Program-made: the position numbers and the translations under genes
Shown here: positions 10,591 to 21,731 of the stretch, piece by piece
Layout: each line of letters begins with the position of its first letter
How positions within the stretch are numbered: the first letter of the stretch is position 1
Notes under the pieces: model-generated
Told to the model about the DNA's origin: nothing
Database searches by the model: none
The model's input: the letters and a program-made list of their open reading frames with translations, nothing else
Assembly: GCA_037951105.1 (NCBI GenBank)
Contig: JBAMJV010003381.1
Span: 52,068 to 116,067, forward strand
DNA from: Echinarachnius parma
Taxonomy: Eukaryota; Echinodermata; Echinoidea; Clypeasteroida; Echinarachniidae
Direction: 5' to 3'
DNA: 64,000 nucleotides

Positions 10591-11268
10591 TAAAGCCCCT
10601 TTCACACCGGACCTGCGTAGAGTTGCGTAGTGTGGCGTACCGAGTACGCCGAAATTAGGCTGCGTATTCATGAAACAAATGTTGCTGCGGCGTAGTCCCT
10701 GCGTAGGTTATGCATAGGCTGGTGTACGATGGCGTATGGTTACGTACCTTGTGCATAGGCACCGCGTACCTACGGCGTATGCAATTAGCGTATTTACGTG
10801 TACGATTGCCTATAACAGGCGTAGGGTTGCGTACGTTTAAGTAGGCCTGGCGTAAGGGGTACGTAGGTTTGCTTACATTTGCTTGCGGTTGCTTACTGTG
10901 TGCGCAAGCGCCGAGCAAAAATGCAATAAACGCTCGTAGGAGCCGCGAGTGTAGCCCTTCAAAACGTAACACTACGCCAGCCTCAAAGGATGTTTCGTCG
11001 GACTGGCGTAGGGTAGCGTACTATTGCGTAGGCATGGCGTACAATAGCGTAGTGTTGCATAGACTTGCGTAAATACGGCGTACTTTCTGCGTCCAATGTC
11101 TATGCCGAAAGTATGCGAACAAAATTAAACATGTTTAATTTGTTGCGTCCATCTCGCTTACCTCATTGCGTCCCTCAGCGTAGGCACAGCGTAGGGCAGC
11201 GTACGCTCGGCGTAATCGGTACGCAACACTACGCAACTCTACGTAGGCCAGGTGTGAAACCCCCTTTA
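10591..11268. mobile_element. 678-bp TIR element with GCGTA-rich body
   Basis: The left end TAAAGCCCCTTTCACACC and the right end (reverse complement TAAAGGGGGTTTCACACC) are inverted repeats continuing for ~60 bp ('tgcgtagagttgcgtagtg'). The interior is full of short GCGTA/TACGC motifs, so it can fold on itself. TAA/TTA at the ends could be a 3-bp target duplication as in PIF/Harbinger elements; that is inference. Frames within it (up to 105 codons) are artefacts of the repeats. Confidence 0.8.
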
Positions 11269-11287
11269 GGGCTTTTGAACGAGATCA

Positions 11288-11485
11288 CGATCAATCTTAT
11301 TATTAGGTGATACGTATATCATAATCACTCTTGTTTTTCGTAAAGATTTGTATTAGATTATACGTACTGTATATCATATGTATCACCTCTTGTTTTCGTC
11401 AGGATTTGTATTGTTAGGTGATACGACGTTATCATACGTATCACCTTTTGATTTCGTCAAGATTTGTATTATTCAGAATATTGTG
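11288..11485. repeat. three imperfect ~70-bp tandem copies
   Basis: 'ttaggtgatacg...atcac(ct)cttgttttcgt.aagatttgtatta' occurs three times in a row. Each unit contains an inverted 'ggtgatacg...cgtatcacc' pair. Confidence 0.7.
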
Positions 11486-13085
11486 TAGTATAATAAACAT
11501 GTTTTGGTTTTAAGATTACTCAATTCAAACTACTTATTTCGGCCTGTTTTTGAAACCCTTCCATTTGTATTGACAAAAAAGGGGATCAAACTACGCGCAG
11601 CAGTTTTCCCATTCATTTGTACGCGCATTTAAAAGGCCATTGTAGCTGTTTTCACTGTCATTTTTAAAGCATTTTTATGCACGCACAGAACAAAGAGGGA
11701 TCAAACTTCGCGCGTTTGTATGCATATTACGCGTAATGGTGTGGAGCTGTTATAAACGGGTTGGTTTGTTTATTCATACTTCTATGAGTTGCACCTGGCA
11801 AGTTAACTGCGCGAAACTAACTGCGCCAAGTTAGATGCCGCGCGAAGTTTGATGCCCTGACCATATTAGTTTGAACAGTTCAAATCAAATTTTATGTTTT
11901 TAATACGCGTGTCGTACAGTGCGCGCGGATCAGAGAAACAATTTGTTACTGCATTACACTGGATTCTGATACCCCCTCAACAATTCCACCTCCAGTTAAT
12001 TTCAGTAATTTTAGATGCATTATGGGGGAATACGAGCGCTTAAAAGATAAAGATGCATGCGCGCGCTCAAATGCTAGAAGTCAAGTGTGTATTCTGTGCC
12101 TGCACATTACACTATAAAACAAAACAAATATTTACCTCTCAAAATTTCACAATATGCTAAGAACTTGCCCTTTAATATTCTGCCATAACTTTTTCAAACG
12201 TGTGGACACACCCACATATTATTTCATATTAAAAAAGAACACGAGTTGTAGAAACAATTTCAAACAAAACTCCGGCCGATTAGTTTTTCTGACATCATCA
12301 TATTACACGTTGTAAAGTCAATATCATCACATCGTAATTTCAGTACGTATCACCTTAATTTGTGAAAGTGACGAATTCAAAGTCTACTTAATATTATGCT
12401 TGTTCCAATTTTTAAATCGCTCCTAGTAATATGTTATTGTCTGACACCACAGTCGTATTATAAATCATTATAAATCTTATGAGTCACAGGTTATGATGCA
12501 TGTAACAAATAAGATTTTGATTTTGTTCAAGTTGCGGCAGATTGTAAGATTGGGGGACATTTAACATCTAAGGTTCTTTACTCCTTATTGATAAACATTA
12601 TTGGCCCGAATTCTCATCAGTGGTTCAACTTTAGTCCAGGTCTACCGTTAAACCAGGCACAACTGAAGAGATGACTCAGCTTTGCTTCTAACTCTCAGTA
12701 TTCTGGACTGTATTTCATCATTCAATTAGACTTCTGGACAAATCAGTAACATGATTTAAGCATGTCTACATAATCTACAGCCAGAAATCTGCAAATTGTG
12801 ACTCGTAATATGACCTGAAATTCTAAGTATTAATTTGGCAAGTACCGGTACATTCAATTTATACGCTGAGTCCCACCTTATCATATCCGTGTTGGCTTTT
12901 CTCTGTCACTGACTTTTTACACTAAGCTCTTGCCTGCCTATTGAATCCTCTTGGCCCGCAATCTTGCCTATACAAACACGGTTTGTTTGTTGACTCTTCA
13001 CTATTGTTACTTTGTTGCTCACACAATACCGTCATAAGCGAACAACAAGATCTATAACTTCAAGCAACAAAGAACGCGCCGATGT
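11486..13085. other. no gene seen
   Basis: Mixed sequence with some GCGC-containing stretches near 11590-12080. No recognizable coding, RNA or repeat structure. Confidence 0.45.
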
Positions 13086-13088
13086 CGA

Positions 13089-13462
13089 TGAAAGGACTCC
13101 ATTAAGCCAAAAACAAGGGCAGTGAACTGGATCTTGATCGCATTGATGCTGTTGTTCAGAAAGCGGTCGAGAAGGCAATGGAAACAGAGCGAGTAAAGAT
13201 GAATGAGCAAATGGAGAGAAGAGAAAGACAGATGAGGGAGCTGATTGAACAGAAGCTTGGAAGCCTGCACGAGCTTGAAGTGGCAATCGACAGGAAGCTA
13301 AAAAATCTGCAAGAATCTCAGCAATCCTACGAGACCAAGAGAGAGAGAGGCTGACAGAGGTTACACGGGACCTAGGCGACCTCCAGCAATACTCCCGTCG
13401 CAATAAGATCCGCATCTTCGGGCTTCCTGAGAACACCGGAGAAGACACCGACGGCAAACGAT
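13089..13462 (+). pseudogene. LINE ORF1 fragment (coiled coil + RRM start)
   Basis: Plus-strand translation gives a charged coiled-coil stretch ('VQKAVEKAMETERVKMNEQM', 'RRERQMRELIEQKLGS', 'LEVAIDRKLKNLQES'), then after one frameshift 'LGDLQQYSRRNKIRIFGLPE'. The QYSRRNxxRIxGxPE signature marks the start of the RRM-like domain of L1-type and related LINE ORF1 proteins, which bind the element's RNA. It stops abruptly where reverse-transcriptase sequence begins, so the junction is a rearrangement or insertion. The antisense 141-codon frame is a shadow. Confidence 0.7.
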
Positions 13463-13851
13463 ATTACTAATTATAGACCAATTGCCATTCTCCCTATATT
13501 TGATAAGATTTTAGAAAAAATTATTCATAAAAGACTTTATAATTTTCTGCAGTATAATAATGTATTAATAGATGAACAATTCGGCTTCCGAAAAAATCAT
13601 TCAACTGCCCTAGCCATTCTAAATTTAACGCATCAAATACAAAATGAAATAGAAAATGGCAAATATTGTGTAGGGTTATTTATGGATTTAGACTAAAGCA
13701 TTTGACACCATTGACCATCGCATTCTTTTAAGTAAATTATATTATTATGGTATAAGAGGTACAGCCTTAAAGTGGTTTCAAGATTATTTGAGTGATAGAA
13801 AACAATTTGTGATGGTCAATGGTGTCAAATCATCAATACAATACAATACCT
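13463..13851 (+). pseudogene. LINE reverse transcriptase, upstream half of a split copy
   Basis: Reads 'NITNYRPIAILPIFDKILEK', '...DEQFGFRKNHSTALA', '...CVGLFMDL', a frameshift at about 13690-13697, then 'KAFDTIDHRILLSKLYYYGI' and 'FQDYLSDRKQFVMVNGVKSS'. These are RT motifs 1-4 (NYRPI, FR..HST, KAFDT.DH) of a Jockey/CR1-like LINE. The frame continues at 14672 with the PQGS box, so the gene is split by the insertion 13852-14671. Confidence 0.8.
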
Positions 13852-14671
13852 TGTATTAATACGAGAGCATATATTAATACGAGAGCAGCTAACACTTTGA
13901 ATATTATACTACCTAAACCAAAAGTGCAATGTTATAACAAAAATAGCCTTATATACTCGGGTGGCATTGTCTGGAACTCGCTGCCTAGTCATTTACAATG
14001 TTCCAGGTCTCTTCCCTCTTTTAAACGTTTATACAAACAGCTGTATTTTCACTGATGTATATATGACCAGCGGAAAGATAGATTACTGTTTTTTAATTAT
14101 ATTTGTTTTAAATAAGCTGTTTAGTAAATACTCCAATAGATACGCGATTTGTCGGACAAAGCAGAACGAGTAGATGAATGTATCTGGTTTTGTTTGTGGT
14201 TATGTTTCCATTGTGTGATACGGATGAGTGAATGTGTATGCTTCTCCCATTGTGATGTGTGGCTGTGCGTGTGCCTGCTGTAGTAATGAATGTGAGGTGT
14301 TCTGTGTTGACAATCTGCTCGATTGACAATCACGTGCTTGCTGGAGTACCCAATATTTTTTTTCTTTTGTGAAAAGTTAGTATATTTATATTGTGTATGT
14401 ATATAGAAACTTAATTGTGTTTTTATGATTTGAAATAAATCGAAGTTCGTTTTTTAAAATAATTTTGTCCAAAATTCTTAATAAGTATATCTTGAATCTG
14501 CTGGTCATATGCTATTTGTACATATTTGTATATTCATTATGTCTATCATATTAATGTATTATTGTATTATTTATATTGTATGATGTTATATCAGGACCCT
14601 GACGAAAAACAGTATCCTTGCTGATCAGGCTATCCTGTATAAATATATTTGAATAAATAAATAAATAAATA
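13852..14671 (+). mobile_element. 5'-truncated LINE inserted into another LINE
   Basis: Target duplication AATACCT at 13845-13851 and 14672-14678. The insert begins in ORF2 C-terminal code (13862-14055: '...SGGIVWNSLPSHLQCSRSLP' 'SFKRLYKQLYFH' stop), then a ~600-bp 3' UTR, ending in (AAAT)n at 14651-14675. 5' truncation, a simple-repeat tail and a target duplication are the signature of target-primed reverse transcription. The interrupted frame resumes right after it. Confidence 0.85.
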
Positions 14672-15602
14672 AATACCTCAAGGATCTCTTCTGGGTCCTC
14701 TTCTGTTCCTTGTTTATATAAACGATATTGTTAATTCTTCAAATATGTTACGATTTTCCTTGTTTGCTGATGACACTGCAGCTCTTATGAGTAACAGCAA
14801 TTTACATACTCTATTGACATCCGTGAACAAGGAAATTAAAAATGTATCATTATGGTTCAAGGTCAATAAACTTGCTTTGAATCTTACAAAAACAAATTAT
14901 ATTATCTTTAGAACAAGGAATAGGAGATTACCCACAAACTTACCAGAATTTTATATTGATAATGTGATAATATCCAGATTGCAGAATTTTAAGTTCCTTG
15001 GTGTTATAATTAATGAAAATTTAGATTGGAATTGTCATATTTCTTCAGTCTGTAAATCTCTTGCTAGAAGTTTTGGTGTACTTAGGAAACTTAAATTCAC
15101 ATTGCCTTGCAATGTGTTATATATGTTATATAATAGTATTGTTATGCCACATTTGAATTACTGTAATTATATTTGGGGGAATACATATAAAACTCAACTC
15201 ACTAAATTATATATCCTCCAGAAGAAAGCAGTAAGAATTATTTCTAAATCTCCATGGTCTTGTCCTAGCACCCCTCTCTTTAGACAGTTGCACATTTTAC
15301 CCATTTATGAATTAATTGCTTTTAATACATTAATATTTATGTACAGTGTACAATTTAGATTATTACCAGCTAAATATTGCAATATGTTTTTTGTTAACTC
15401 AAATCTTCACTCGTATTGTACACGACAACGCAATCATTTTCATCAACCAAAAGTTCGACTAACTTCCTCTTTAAACTCTGTAAGTTATATTGGTGTTAAG
15501 GAATGGAATATGCTCAAAGAATCTATAAAATTAAGTACTACAATTACCAAATTTAAAAAACTCTGTCGTGAGTACCTTTTGGATTACATGCCACATTTAT
15601 GA
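14672..15602 (+). pseudogene. LINE reverse transcriptase, downstream half
   Basis: Starts 'PQGSLLGPLLFLVYINDI', then the catalytic box 'FADDTAAL' (14756-14779), 'VNKLALNLTKTNYIIF', 'FKFLGVIINENLDW', thumb and C-terminal region ('HLNYCNYIWGNTYKTQL', 'LYILQKKAVRII'), stop at 15602. The frame from 14745 is open for 285 codons. It is the continuation of 13463-13851, separated by the insertion 13852-14671. Its catalytic Asp pair is intact, but the element is dead because it is split and frameshifted upstream. Confidence 0.85.
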
Positions 15603-15978
15603 AAGTATTTTTTATGAATTTTGTTATACACATTGAAAGTATCTATATTGTTATTTGTATTACGTTATCATGTACTTATATTGTTTATACATGTCTTATA
15701 AACATAGGTGTAGATACATCCTTGCAAATATTCAACTTGTGTGTATGTGTGTGACTGTGAGTGAAATTACTTTTGTGTGCTTGTCGTGTTTATACTTTTA
15801 ATTGTGTATTTTAACTTTGAAATGTATATTACTGGGCTATTTACTTACAAGCTTTGCTTTTTTAATAGTCCGAACCATAAAATATTGTATGTTTGATCTG
15901 TAATTTGTAATTTGATTTTGCTGTATTACCTGTTTTTTTGTTATGGTTGAATAAACTGAAATGAAATTAAATGAAACT
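15603..15978 (+). other. 3' UTR and tail of the split LINE
   Basis: AT-rich non-coding sequence following the RT stop, ending with 'aataaactgaaatgaaattaaatgaaac', a simple tail typical of non-LTR elements. Confidence 0.5.
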
Positions 15979-17440
15979 GTGCCAGGCACAAAGCTAGTAC
16001 ATGTAGCAGTTGTAACTGGCACGAGTTAAGTCCCTCGCTCAAGTTAATCTCTTTTTAGCTATTGCGGATGCTCATTGGCACATTGGGTTCATAACCGCGC
16101 ATGACGATTCGAGCTACGTCCACTGGCATAGATCTGTACTATTATTGATACCTTTTGATCGCTGAACAATATCTATTACGTAAGGATCTACGCTAGTGGC
16201 TACGTCACTCCTTATCACTTGTCATGTGTCAATGATTTAAATAATACGTAGAAGAGTGGGAATGACATTACAGTAAACGAGAAATGAAACATAGGCCCTC
16301 TGTACAGCTGTTCTGTCTTACTTACCGTTGTATTTTATTAATACTGTTGTTTAAAAACGGAAACATATTATCAGACCAAAATTAGCTAATTTAATTCTAT
16401 CATGTGAGTTGATTCTGTGATGAATCCCATGGGAGGAGGGATGCGCAGCGCGGAGTAAACATCACACTTGGTGGGAAGACAGGTAGACCCTAACAATCAG
16501 TGGGATATGCCCCTTTCACAATACTGCTTATCATGAAATTCAACAATATCCCTGTAAAGAATTTAGTTCGTGCAGTGACGCAGCGTGGCACGCCAATTTT
16601 AGAGAATTTTGAGGGACCCAATTACTTAATTTCTTAACGTTTGTTTGTGTTTGTTTATCTATTCGTTTAGTTTGTTACAATTCTTCAAATAATTTGTCAC
16701 ATTTTTGGAGGCACGTGTCCCGGTTCCCATTCCAGGAGAAATGTAAAAATAATATCGTCAAAGGCTACATTTCGAGGGCCAATTTAATGGTTTTAGTCGG
16801 TCATTTTAGCTTCTTTTTTTCTTCTTTTTTTTCTTTTTTTTGGGGGAACGAAATATTCCTGAGCCCCCCTGTGTTTCACGCCTCTGAAGCAGCGGAACAT
16901 TAATTACGATTTGGTAGATAAGAGGTGAATATGTAGTAGTAAGGTTAAGAGCACATATCATGGGAGCACATTTATATACCATTACATACATGGTCGGTAT
17001 ATCAAAAGGTAAAACGATATGGTGGATAGTGTCCGCTTGATTCCACCTTGAACCACAACTTCGGAAATGATCCACGGTTTAACCTTGACGTGGCCGTGAC
17101 CTTTGTCCATGGCATACCTTTAGACCTCAAAGCAAGGTGACGTCATCAGTGGAACAACTCTTCTCATTGCCAACCACATACAAATTAAATTAAACCTGGC
17201 GCAACGTAATCCCTTTTTGCTAAAATATTGTGTTTGTCAGCTTTTTCTGTCCTCCACTCAGTACTCTCAACCCTCGCCCACCGGACTAATACGCCACTAA
17301 TTTAGTCAGCTGAAGGGGGTAGTTTAAGTAAGATTGTATGTATATTACCTCAAACAAGTACATTTATGCCCACAAGCAAAACGTTTGTCTGTGAATCATT
17401 TGCTTTCATTTTCCTGAACAAGCGTCTCTTCTTGTTTGCA
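15979..17440. other. no gene seen; polypyrimidine tract
   Basis: No supported coding or RNA gene. A C/T-only tract with long T runs lies at about 16809-16840, followed by a G run. Confidence 0.45.
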
Positions 17441-17444
17441 GCTT

Positions 17445-18500
17445 TTAACAGCAGTCATCAAACCAAACCTTGTCACCAGTCTTTTTAGTAACTAGCTTGC
17501 TTGGTATGTAGATGTCCATAGCATCACAGATTATGTTGGTGACGTTGCTGCATGCTGTTTCAGGATCTGTCTGAAGGGCGCTAGCCCAGTCTGCTGAAGA
17601 GAGGTAGCCGCGCATTCCCCAGTAGTCCGCTTTGTCGTAACGCCATACCTTCCGTTTGTAGGGCTTGTCTCTGTCAACCGGCACATCCAATTTGACCAGT
17701 ACTGGATTATGATCAGATGTGCCAAGTCTTGCAAATGTTGACGACGTAGCGGTCAGGTCAGTCAGGACGAGATCAAGGATCTGGTCCTCCCTAGTCGGTT
17801 CGTGGACAATTTGCTTCAGTCCGAGAGCATTAGACATCTCTAGTGTACGTCTGCCTGCTGTGTCAGTGGTGTGTCAGCCTAGCCAGTCTGTGTGATGGAC
17901 GTTGAAGTCACCAAGGAGGATCACGGACTGGGCATTAAACTCGGCAAGTTTAGGAAGGGTGGCAGTATCTAAGTAGTTGATGATGTCACTGTTGGCGTTT
18001 AGGGGTCTATAAATTGCTGCACAAAGGAGCTTTTGTGATCGAAGGGCCACTGTGAACCACATCAGTTCGAAGTCGGTGGGGCAAGTTTGGTGTCATGGCA
18101 AACAGCAACTCCCTCAAGGCAGTAGACAGCAATTCCTCCACCAGTTCTTTATGGTCGGTCTCTGCGGCAGCAAATTGAGTAGCCTGGGATGGCAATGCAG
18201 TCGGCTCCATCCTTTACTGTATCGTCGAGGAATGTCTCCACCACGACAACGATGGCTGGTTTAATTTCATGGCACAAATTACATAGCTCACCTATATTAG
18301 ATCTTAATCCCCTAATGTTCACTTCAAGTATTCGCAAATCTGTATCTCGTAGTCGTTGGGCAGGCATGGGTCGGTTCCGTTTTAATCCGTCCGTTCGAGG
18401 CTTTTTATTCTTGTTTTTGGCGAGGTTAATGAATGGAACGCCGGAATGGAACGCCATTGAAAACACACTTAAGCAGTGCGGCAAGGGTATGTGCTATACA
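17445..18500 (-). pseudogene. LINE apurinic-type endonuclease domain, broken
   Basis: Three minus-strand frames form one domain in order. 18149-18484 holds 'LRILEVNIRGLRSNIGEL' and '...IVVVVETFLDD' (metal-binding Glu). 17874-18062 holds 'AAIYRPLN' and 'VILLGDFNVHHTDW'. 17445-17837 holds 'EDQILDLVLTD' and 'LGTSDHNPVLV' (catalytic Asp-His). This is the APE-like endonuclease that nicks the target for CR1/Jockey-type LINEs. Frameshifts separate the pieces, and the reverse transcriptase that should follow is missing beyond 17440. Confidence 0.85.
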
Positions 18501-18808
18501 TGACCTAAACTGAAAGCATCCTGAGACTCATAACAGTTCGGGTAATCAGATGGTAGAGATTACCACTTGGTCAAGGATTGGGTGATTAGCACATTAAATT
18601 ACACCCTCACTCCCCACTCTTTCATGAGTGTTTTTTTAATGTGTTATGATAGGTCTTCAATATGTGTGAAATTCTCCATCATTTAAAGAAGTGAAAGTGG
18701 TCAAATAAAAAACATAAATGTACTTGGAAAAGTCCAAAAGTGGATTTAGCGCCTTTTGGAATTAAACTCTTCATATAGTGGATCGTGGTGGGGTATTCTG
18801 CAGTTAAG

Positions 18809-18896
18809 CCCCTAACCATAACCCTAACCCTAACCCTAACCCCTACCCTATCCCTAACCCTAACCCTTACCCTAACCTAACCCTAACCCTAACCCT
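18809..18896 (-). repeat. interstitial telomere-type repeat (TTAGGG)n
   Basis: About fourteen CCCTAA-type units with a few variants (CCCTAT, CCCTTA, missing C). TTAGGG is the ancestral animal telomere motif and is absent from most arthropods, which helps exclude insects. Confidence 0.9.
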
Positions 18897-18902
18897 CGAT
18901 AT

Positions 18903-19665
18903 TTTAAGATCATTTCATTGATAATACTAATTAGTGCTGAAGATTGAGCTAAACTAAATAGTTATTGAAGAAAACAATCTTCGCGCTCACGAAACCTGTT
19001 ATACAATTACTCACGGTTGAATCTCACTATTTTCTTTTAAAGGGAAGGTAATAGCGGTAATACACATTGCTATGCAGCTGCAAACGCAATTTGCCTAGTA
19101 CAGCGTGCATTGACATTGGTTTAGGTTTTCCTCAGGGTTTTCTTCTAGATGCTCGGGGTTTGAAAATTTTATTGTTGGAACTTGATCTACACATGTCAAT
19201 TATTGATTCCATACCATTTTCGGCTTCAGGGGAAAGCAATTTCGATGTGAAATTATGCCTCCAAATGCTTACAATATTTTCATGTTTAGAAAAAGCGCAA
19301 AATTTGATGTTTCGAGATTCCCTTTGAGTTCATGTCATTTATAACACTAATTAATGCTGAAGATTGAGCTAAACTAAATAGTTATTGAAGAAAACAATCT
19401 TTGAGCTCACGAAACCTGTTATACAATTACTCACGGTTGAATCTTACTATTTTCTTTTAAAGGGAATGTAATAGTGGTAATACACATTGCTATGCAGCTA
19501 AGATCGCAATTTGCCTAGTGTAGCGTGCATTGACATTAGTTTCGTTCTGAAATTAGGCCTCCAAACGCTATTAATAAATTTCATGTTTGCAAAATGGCAA
19601 AATTTGATATTTCTCGATTCCCTTTAAGTTTTTGTAAATAATTTCATTATTTATGCTGGAGAAAA
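18903..19665. repeat. tandem duplication, 420-bp unit
   Basis: 18903-19322 and 19323-19665 align at an offset of 420 bp ('ctgaagattgagctaaacta' at 18936 and 19356). A third partial start ('atttcattatttatgctgga') begins near 19640. The second unit is slightly shorter. No gene. Confidence 0.85.
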
Positions 19666-19695
19666 GACCCTTGACGCTATTGAAACATGTTAACA

Positions 19696-19739
19696 AATTC
19701 TATCTATCTATTTATCTATCTCTCTATCTATCTATCAGG
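19696..19739. repeat. (CTAT)n microsatellite
   Basis: Tandem CTAT with a few substitutions, at the 3' edge of the RTE-like LINE remnant, so it may be the element's own 3' tail. Confidence 0.8.
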
Positions 19740-20258
19740 CCCATAGTTCATCCAGACGTTGGACAAAGCCCTTCTCATGACATTTCCATGCTCTTCTATC
19801 TCTAGCCAGCCTGGACCACGTAGCCGCTCCCACGTATGATGTTATTTCATCTCTCCATCTTTTGTTTTGCCTCCAGGGCCTCTTCTTCTCTTTCCCTACC
19901 TTGGTTGTCATTCTGTTAAGCGATATGTCCATATATTATCCTGAAGTATTGCCACATGCCTAGCCCATTTCCATTTAGATTCTCCATAATGCCTTTAACC
20001 TTTGTTTTATGTCTTATGACTTTATGATTGATTTTAACTCTCAGAGATAAATGCAACAACATCTTTCTCTCCATAGCTCGTTGAGTTGTCAAAAGCTTCT
20101 GTTCTAGTTCTTTTATTTACAAAGACCATGTTTCTGATCCATATGTAATGGTTGTTAGAATGCATTGGTTGAACAATCTTCTTCGTAATCGCATGGGCAT
20201 ATTATTATCAATCGGCATGTCTTTGTATCTTCCAAAATTCATCCATCCTGCTTTTATT
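19735..20258 (-). pseudogene. RTE-like LINE ORF2 C-terminus (downstream part of split copy)
   Basis: Minus-strand translation with small frameshifts: 'KAGWMNFGRYKDMPIDNN', 'RRRLFNQCILTTITYGSETW', 'TTQRAMERKMLLHLSLRVKI', then 19735-19932 'KRPWRQNKRWRDEITSYVGA' and 'WSRLARDRRAWKC'. The 'TYGSETW ... TTQRAMER.ML ... RWRDEI....W.RLA.DR..WK' order is the hallmark C-terminal region of RTE-like endonuclease-reverse transcriptase LINEs. It joins in sense to 22737-23050, interrupted by the CR1-like insertion. Confidence 0.8.
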
Positions 20259-20576
20259 TAATTGAATTGAATTGAATTGAAATTCGGTTTTATTGAAAAT
20301 AAGAATCATAACAAAAATCCACAGATTAAAATTGTTATGTTACAAAAGAATACAGTTCGAATACAATTAAAATATATATGCGACAAAGCACAATTAACAC
20401 AGTTAAAAATACTACCAAGGTAAATACATTTTTAAAATACGAAAACATTACACAAGGAGTGGTATAAAAATGTAATGCAATAAATTATATTACACTATTT
20501 CACTTTCAATTAAAATAAGTTAATTCAATACATTATCATGTTTCAGTTCGATTAAAATACTAATATAATACCAATA

Positions 20577-21106
20577 CAGGGTGGCCCAAAAAAACGGAAC
20601 GGGGGCACTTCCCAAAATATAGTACCAAAATATTTATGCCCCACGGATAGGGTGTCTTTTCCAATGAAAAACGATACCAAGGACAATAATTTTGGTGGTG
20701 TAGTTTTTGTTTTAGGACGCTGTGAGTGAGACCATGTCAGGTGCCAATTTTTGTCAATTTTTACCTAGTCAATGCCAGTTAAATTGCACTCCCTGCCCGC
20801 AATACCACTGACCGACCATGACCATTCTCTCGGTACACGGCTGAGTGCACACTGACAATGGCGCGCCTTGTTAAACGATATGAAAGGCGGTACGTGCGAT
20901 GTATCAAGCACCGGCTCGGTATAAATTGACAAAAAAGAGAACCTGACATGGTGTCACTCACAGCGCCCTAAAACAAAAATTACACGACCAAATTGACTGT
21001 TCTTGGTATCGTTGTTCATTTGAAAAGACACCCTATCCGATAGACACAATACATTTGTTACTATATTTTGGGAAGTGCCCCGTTCCGTTTTTTCTGGGCC
21101 ACCCTG
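20577..21106. mobile_element. 530-bp long-TIR element with TA target
   Basis: The ends CAGGGTGGCCCA..., inverted, are flanked by TA at 20575-20576 and 21107-21108. The arms align for about 190 bp ('cggaacggggcacttcccaa', 'gatagggtgtcttttc', 'gcgctgtgagtgac'). This is characteristic of non-autonomous mariner/Tc1-type elements. It sits in the 3' UTR of the CR1-like LINE and so is younger than it. Confidence 0.85.
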
Positions 21107-21731
21107 TATAATAAAAGTGGCTATAAAAACAAAAAATCTTTTTTCAAACAAATTGCATAAATATTGTATAACGTTCTATAATTATTATGTAAGAATAAAT
21201 TAAAAATTTGAGAGACTAATAAAAGCTATAATGGATACTATTTACGAATAACAAATTAAACATGTACAATATGAAATATGATTCAATGCAAATTTGAAGG
21301 CATACAACAGCGATTTTTGTTGAGTTGTGTAGGCTATAGTATACAAATCAACATATAACCGATTAAAATAATGAGAGTAATAAATAATATTTGCATACAG
21401 GCAAACAAAAATCAAGGAATTAAATAAATGTGTTTAGTTGTGCAGGCCAGTATAAATGCCCCCAAAAAAATTAGTATCAATTAAAAAGAATGACAGAAAT
21501 AATAAACTATATTGCAACTATAAAAAGTTAAAACAAATTAAAGTATAAAAGGGGATTTCATTTATGTAGTATAATTATAATATAATTGCAAAGTCATATA
21601 ACTTGTTTTATTTAGAGTGATTTTATAAAAAGAATGTTATAGAATCTACAAATATTATTGCATGTTTACTTATTTAAAAAGGAGAGCGCACACTATAAAG
21701 ATACAACATCGTCTAAAATGACCTACTAAAT

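Noticed and set aside
10655..10972. 105-codon minus-strand frame
   Set aside because: Lies wholly inside the GCGTA-rich TIR element; composition follows the repeat motif.
13032..13457. 141-codon minus-strand frame
   Set aside because: Antisense of the LINE ORF1 coiled coil, whose plus-strand translation is clearly the real one.
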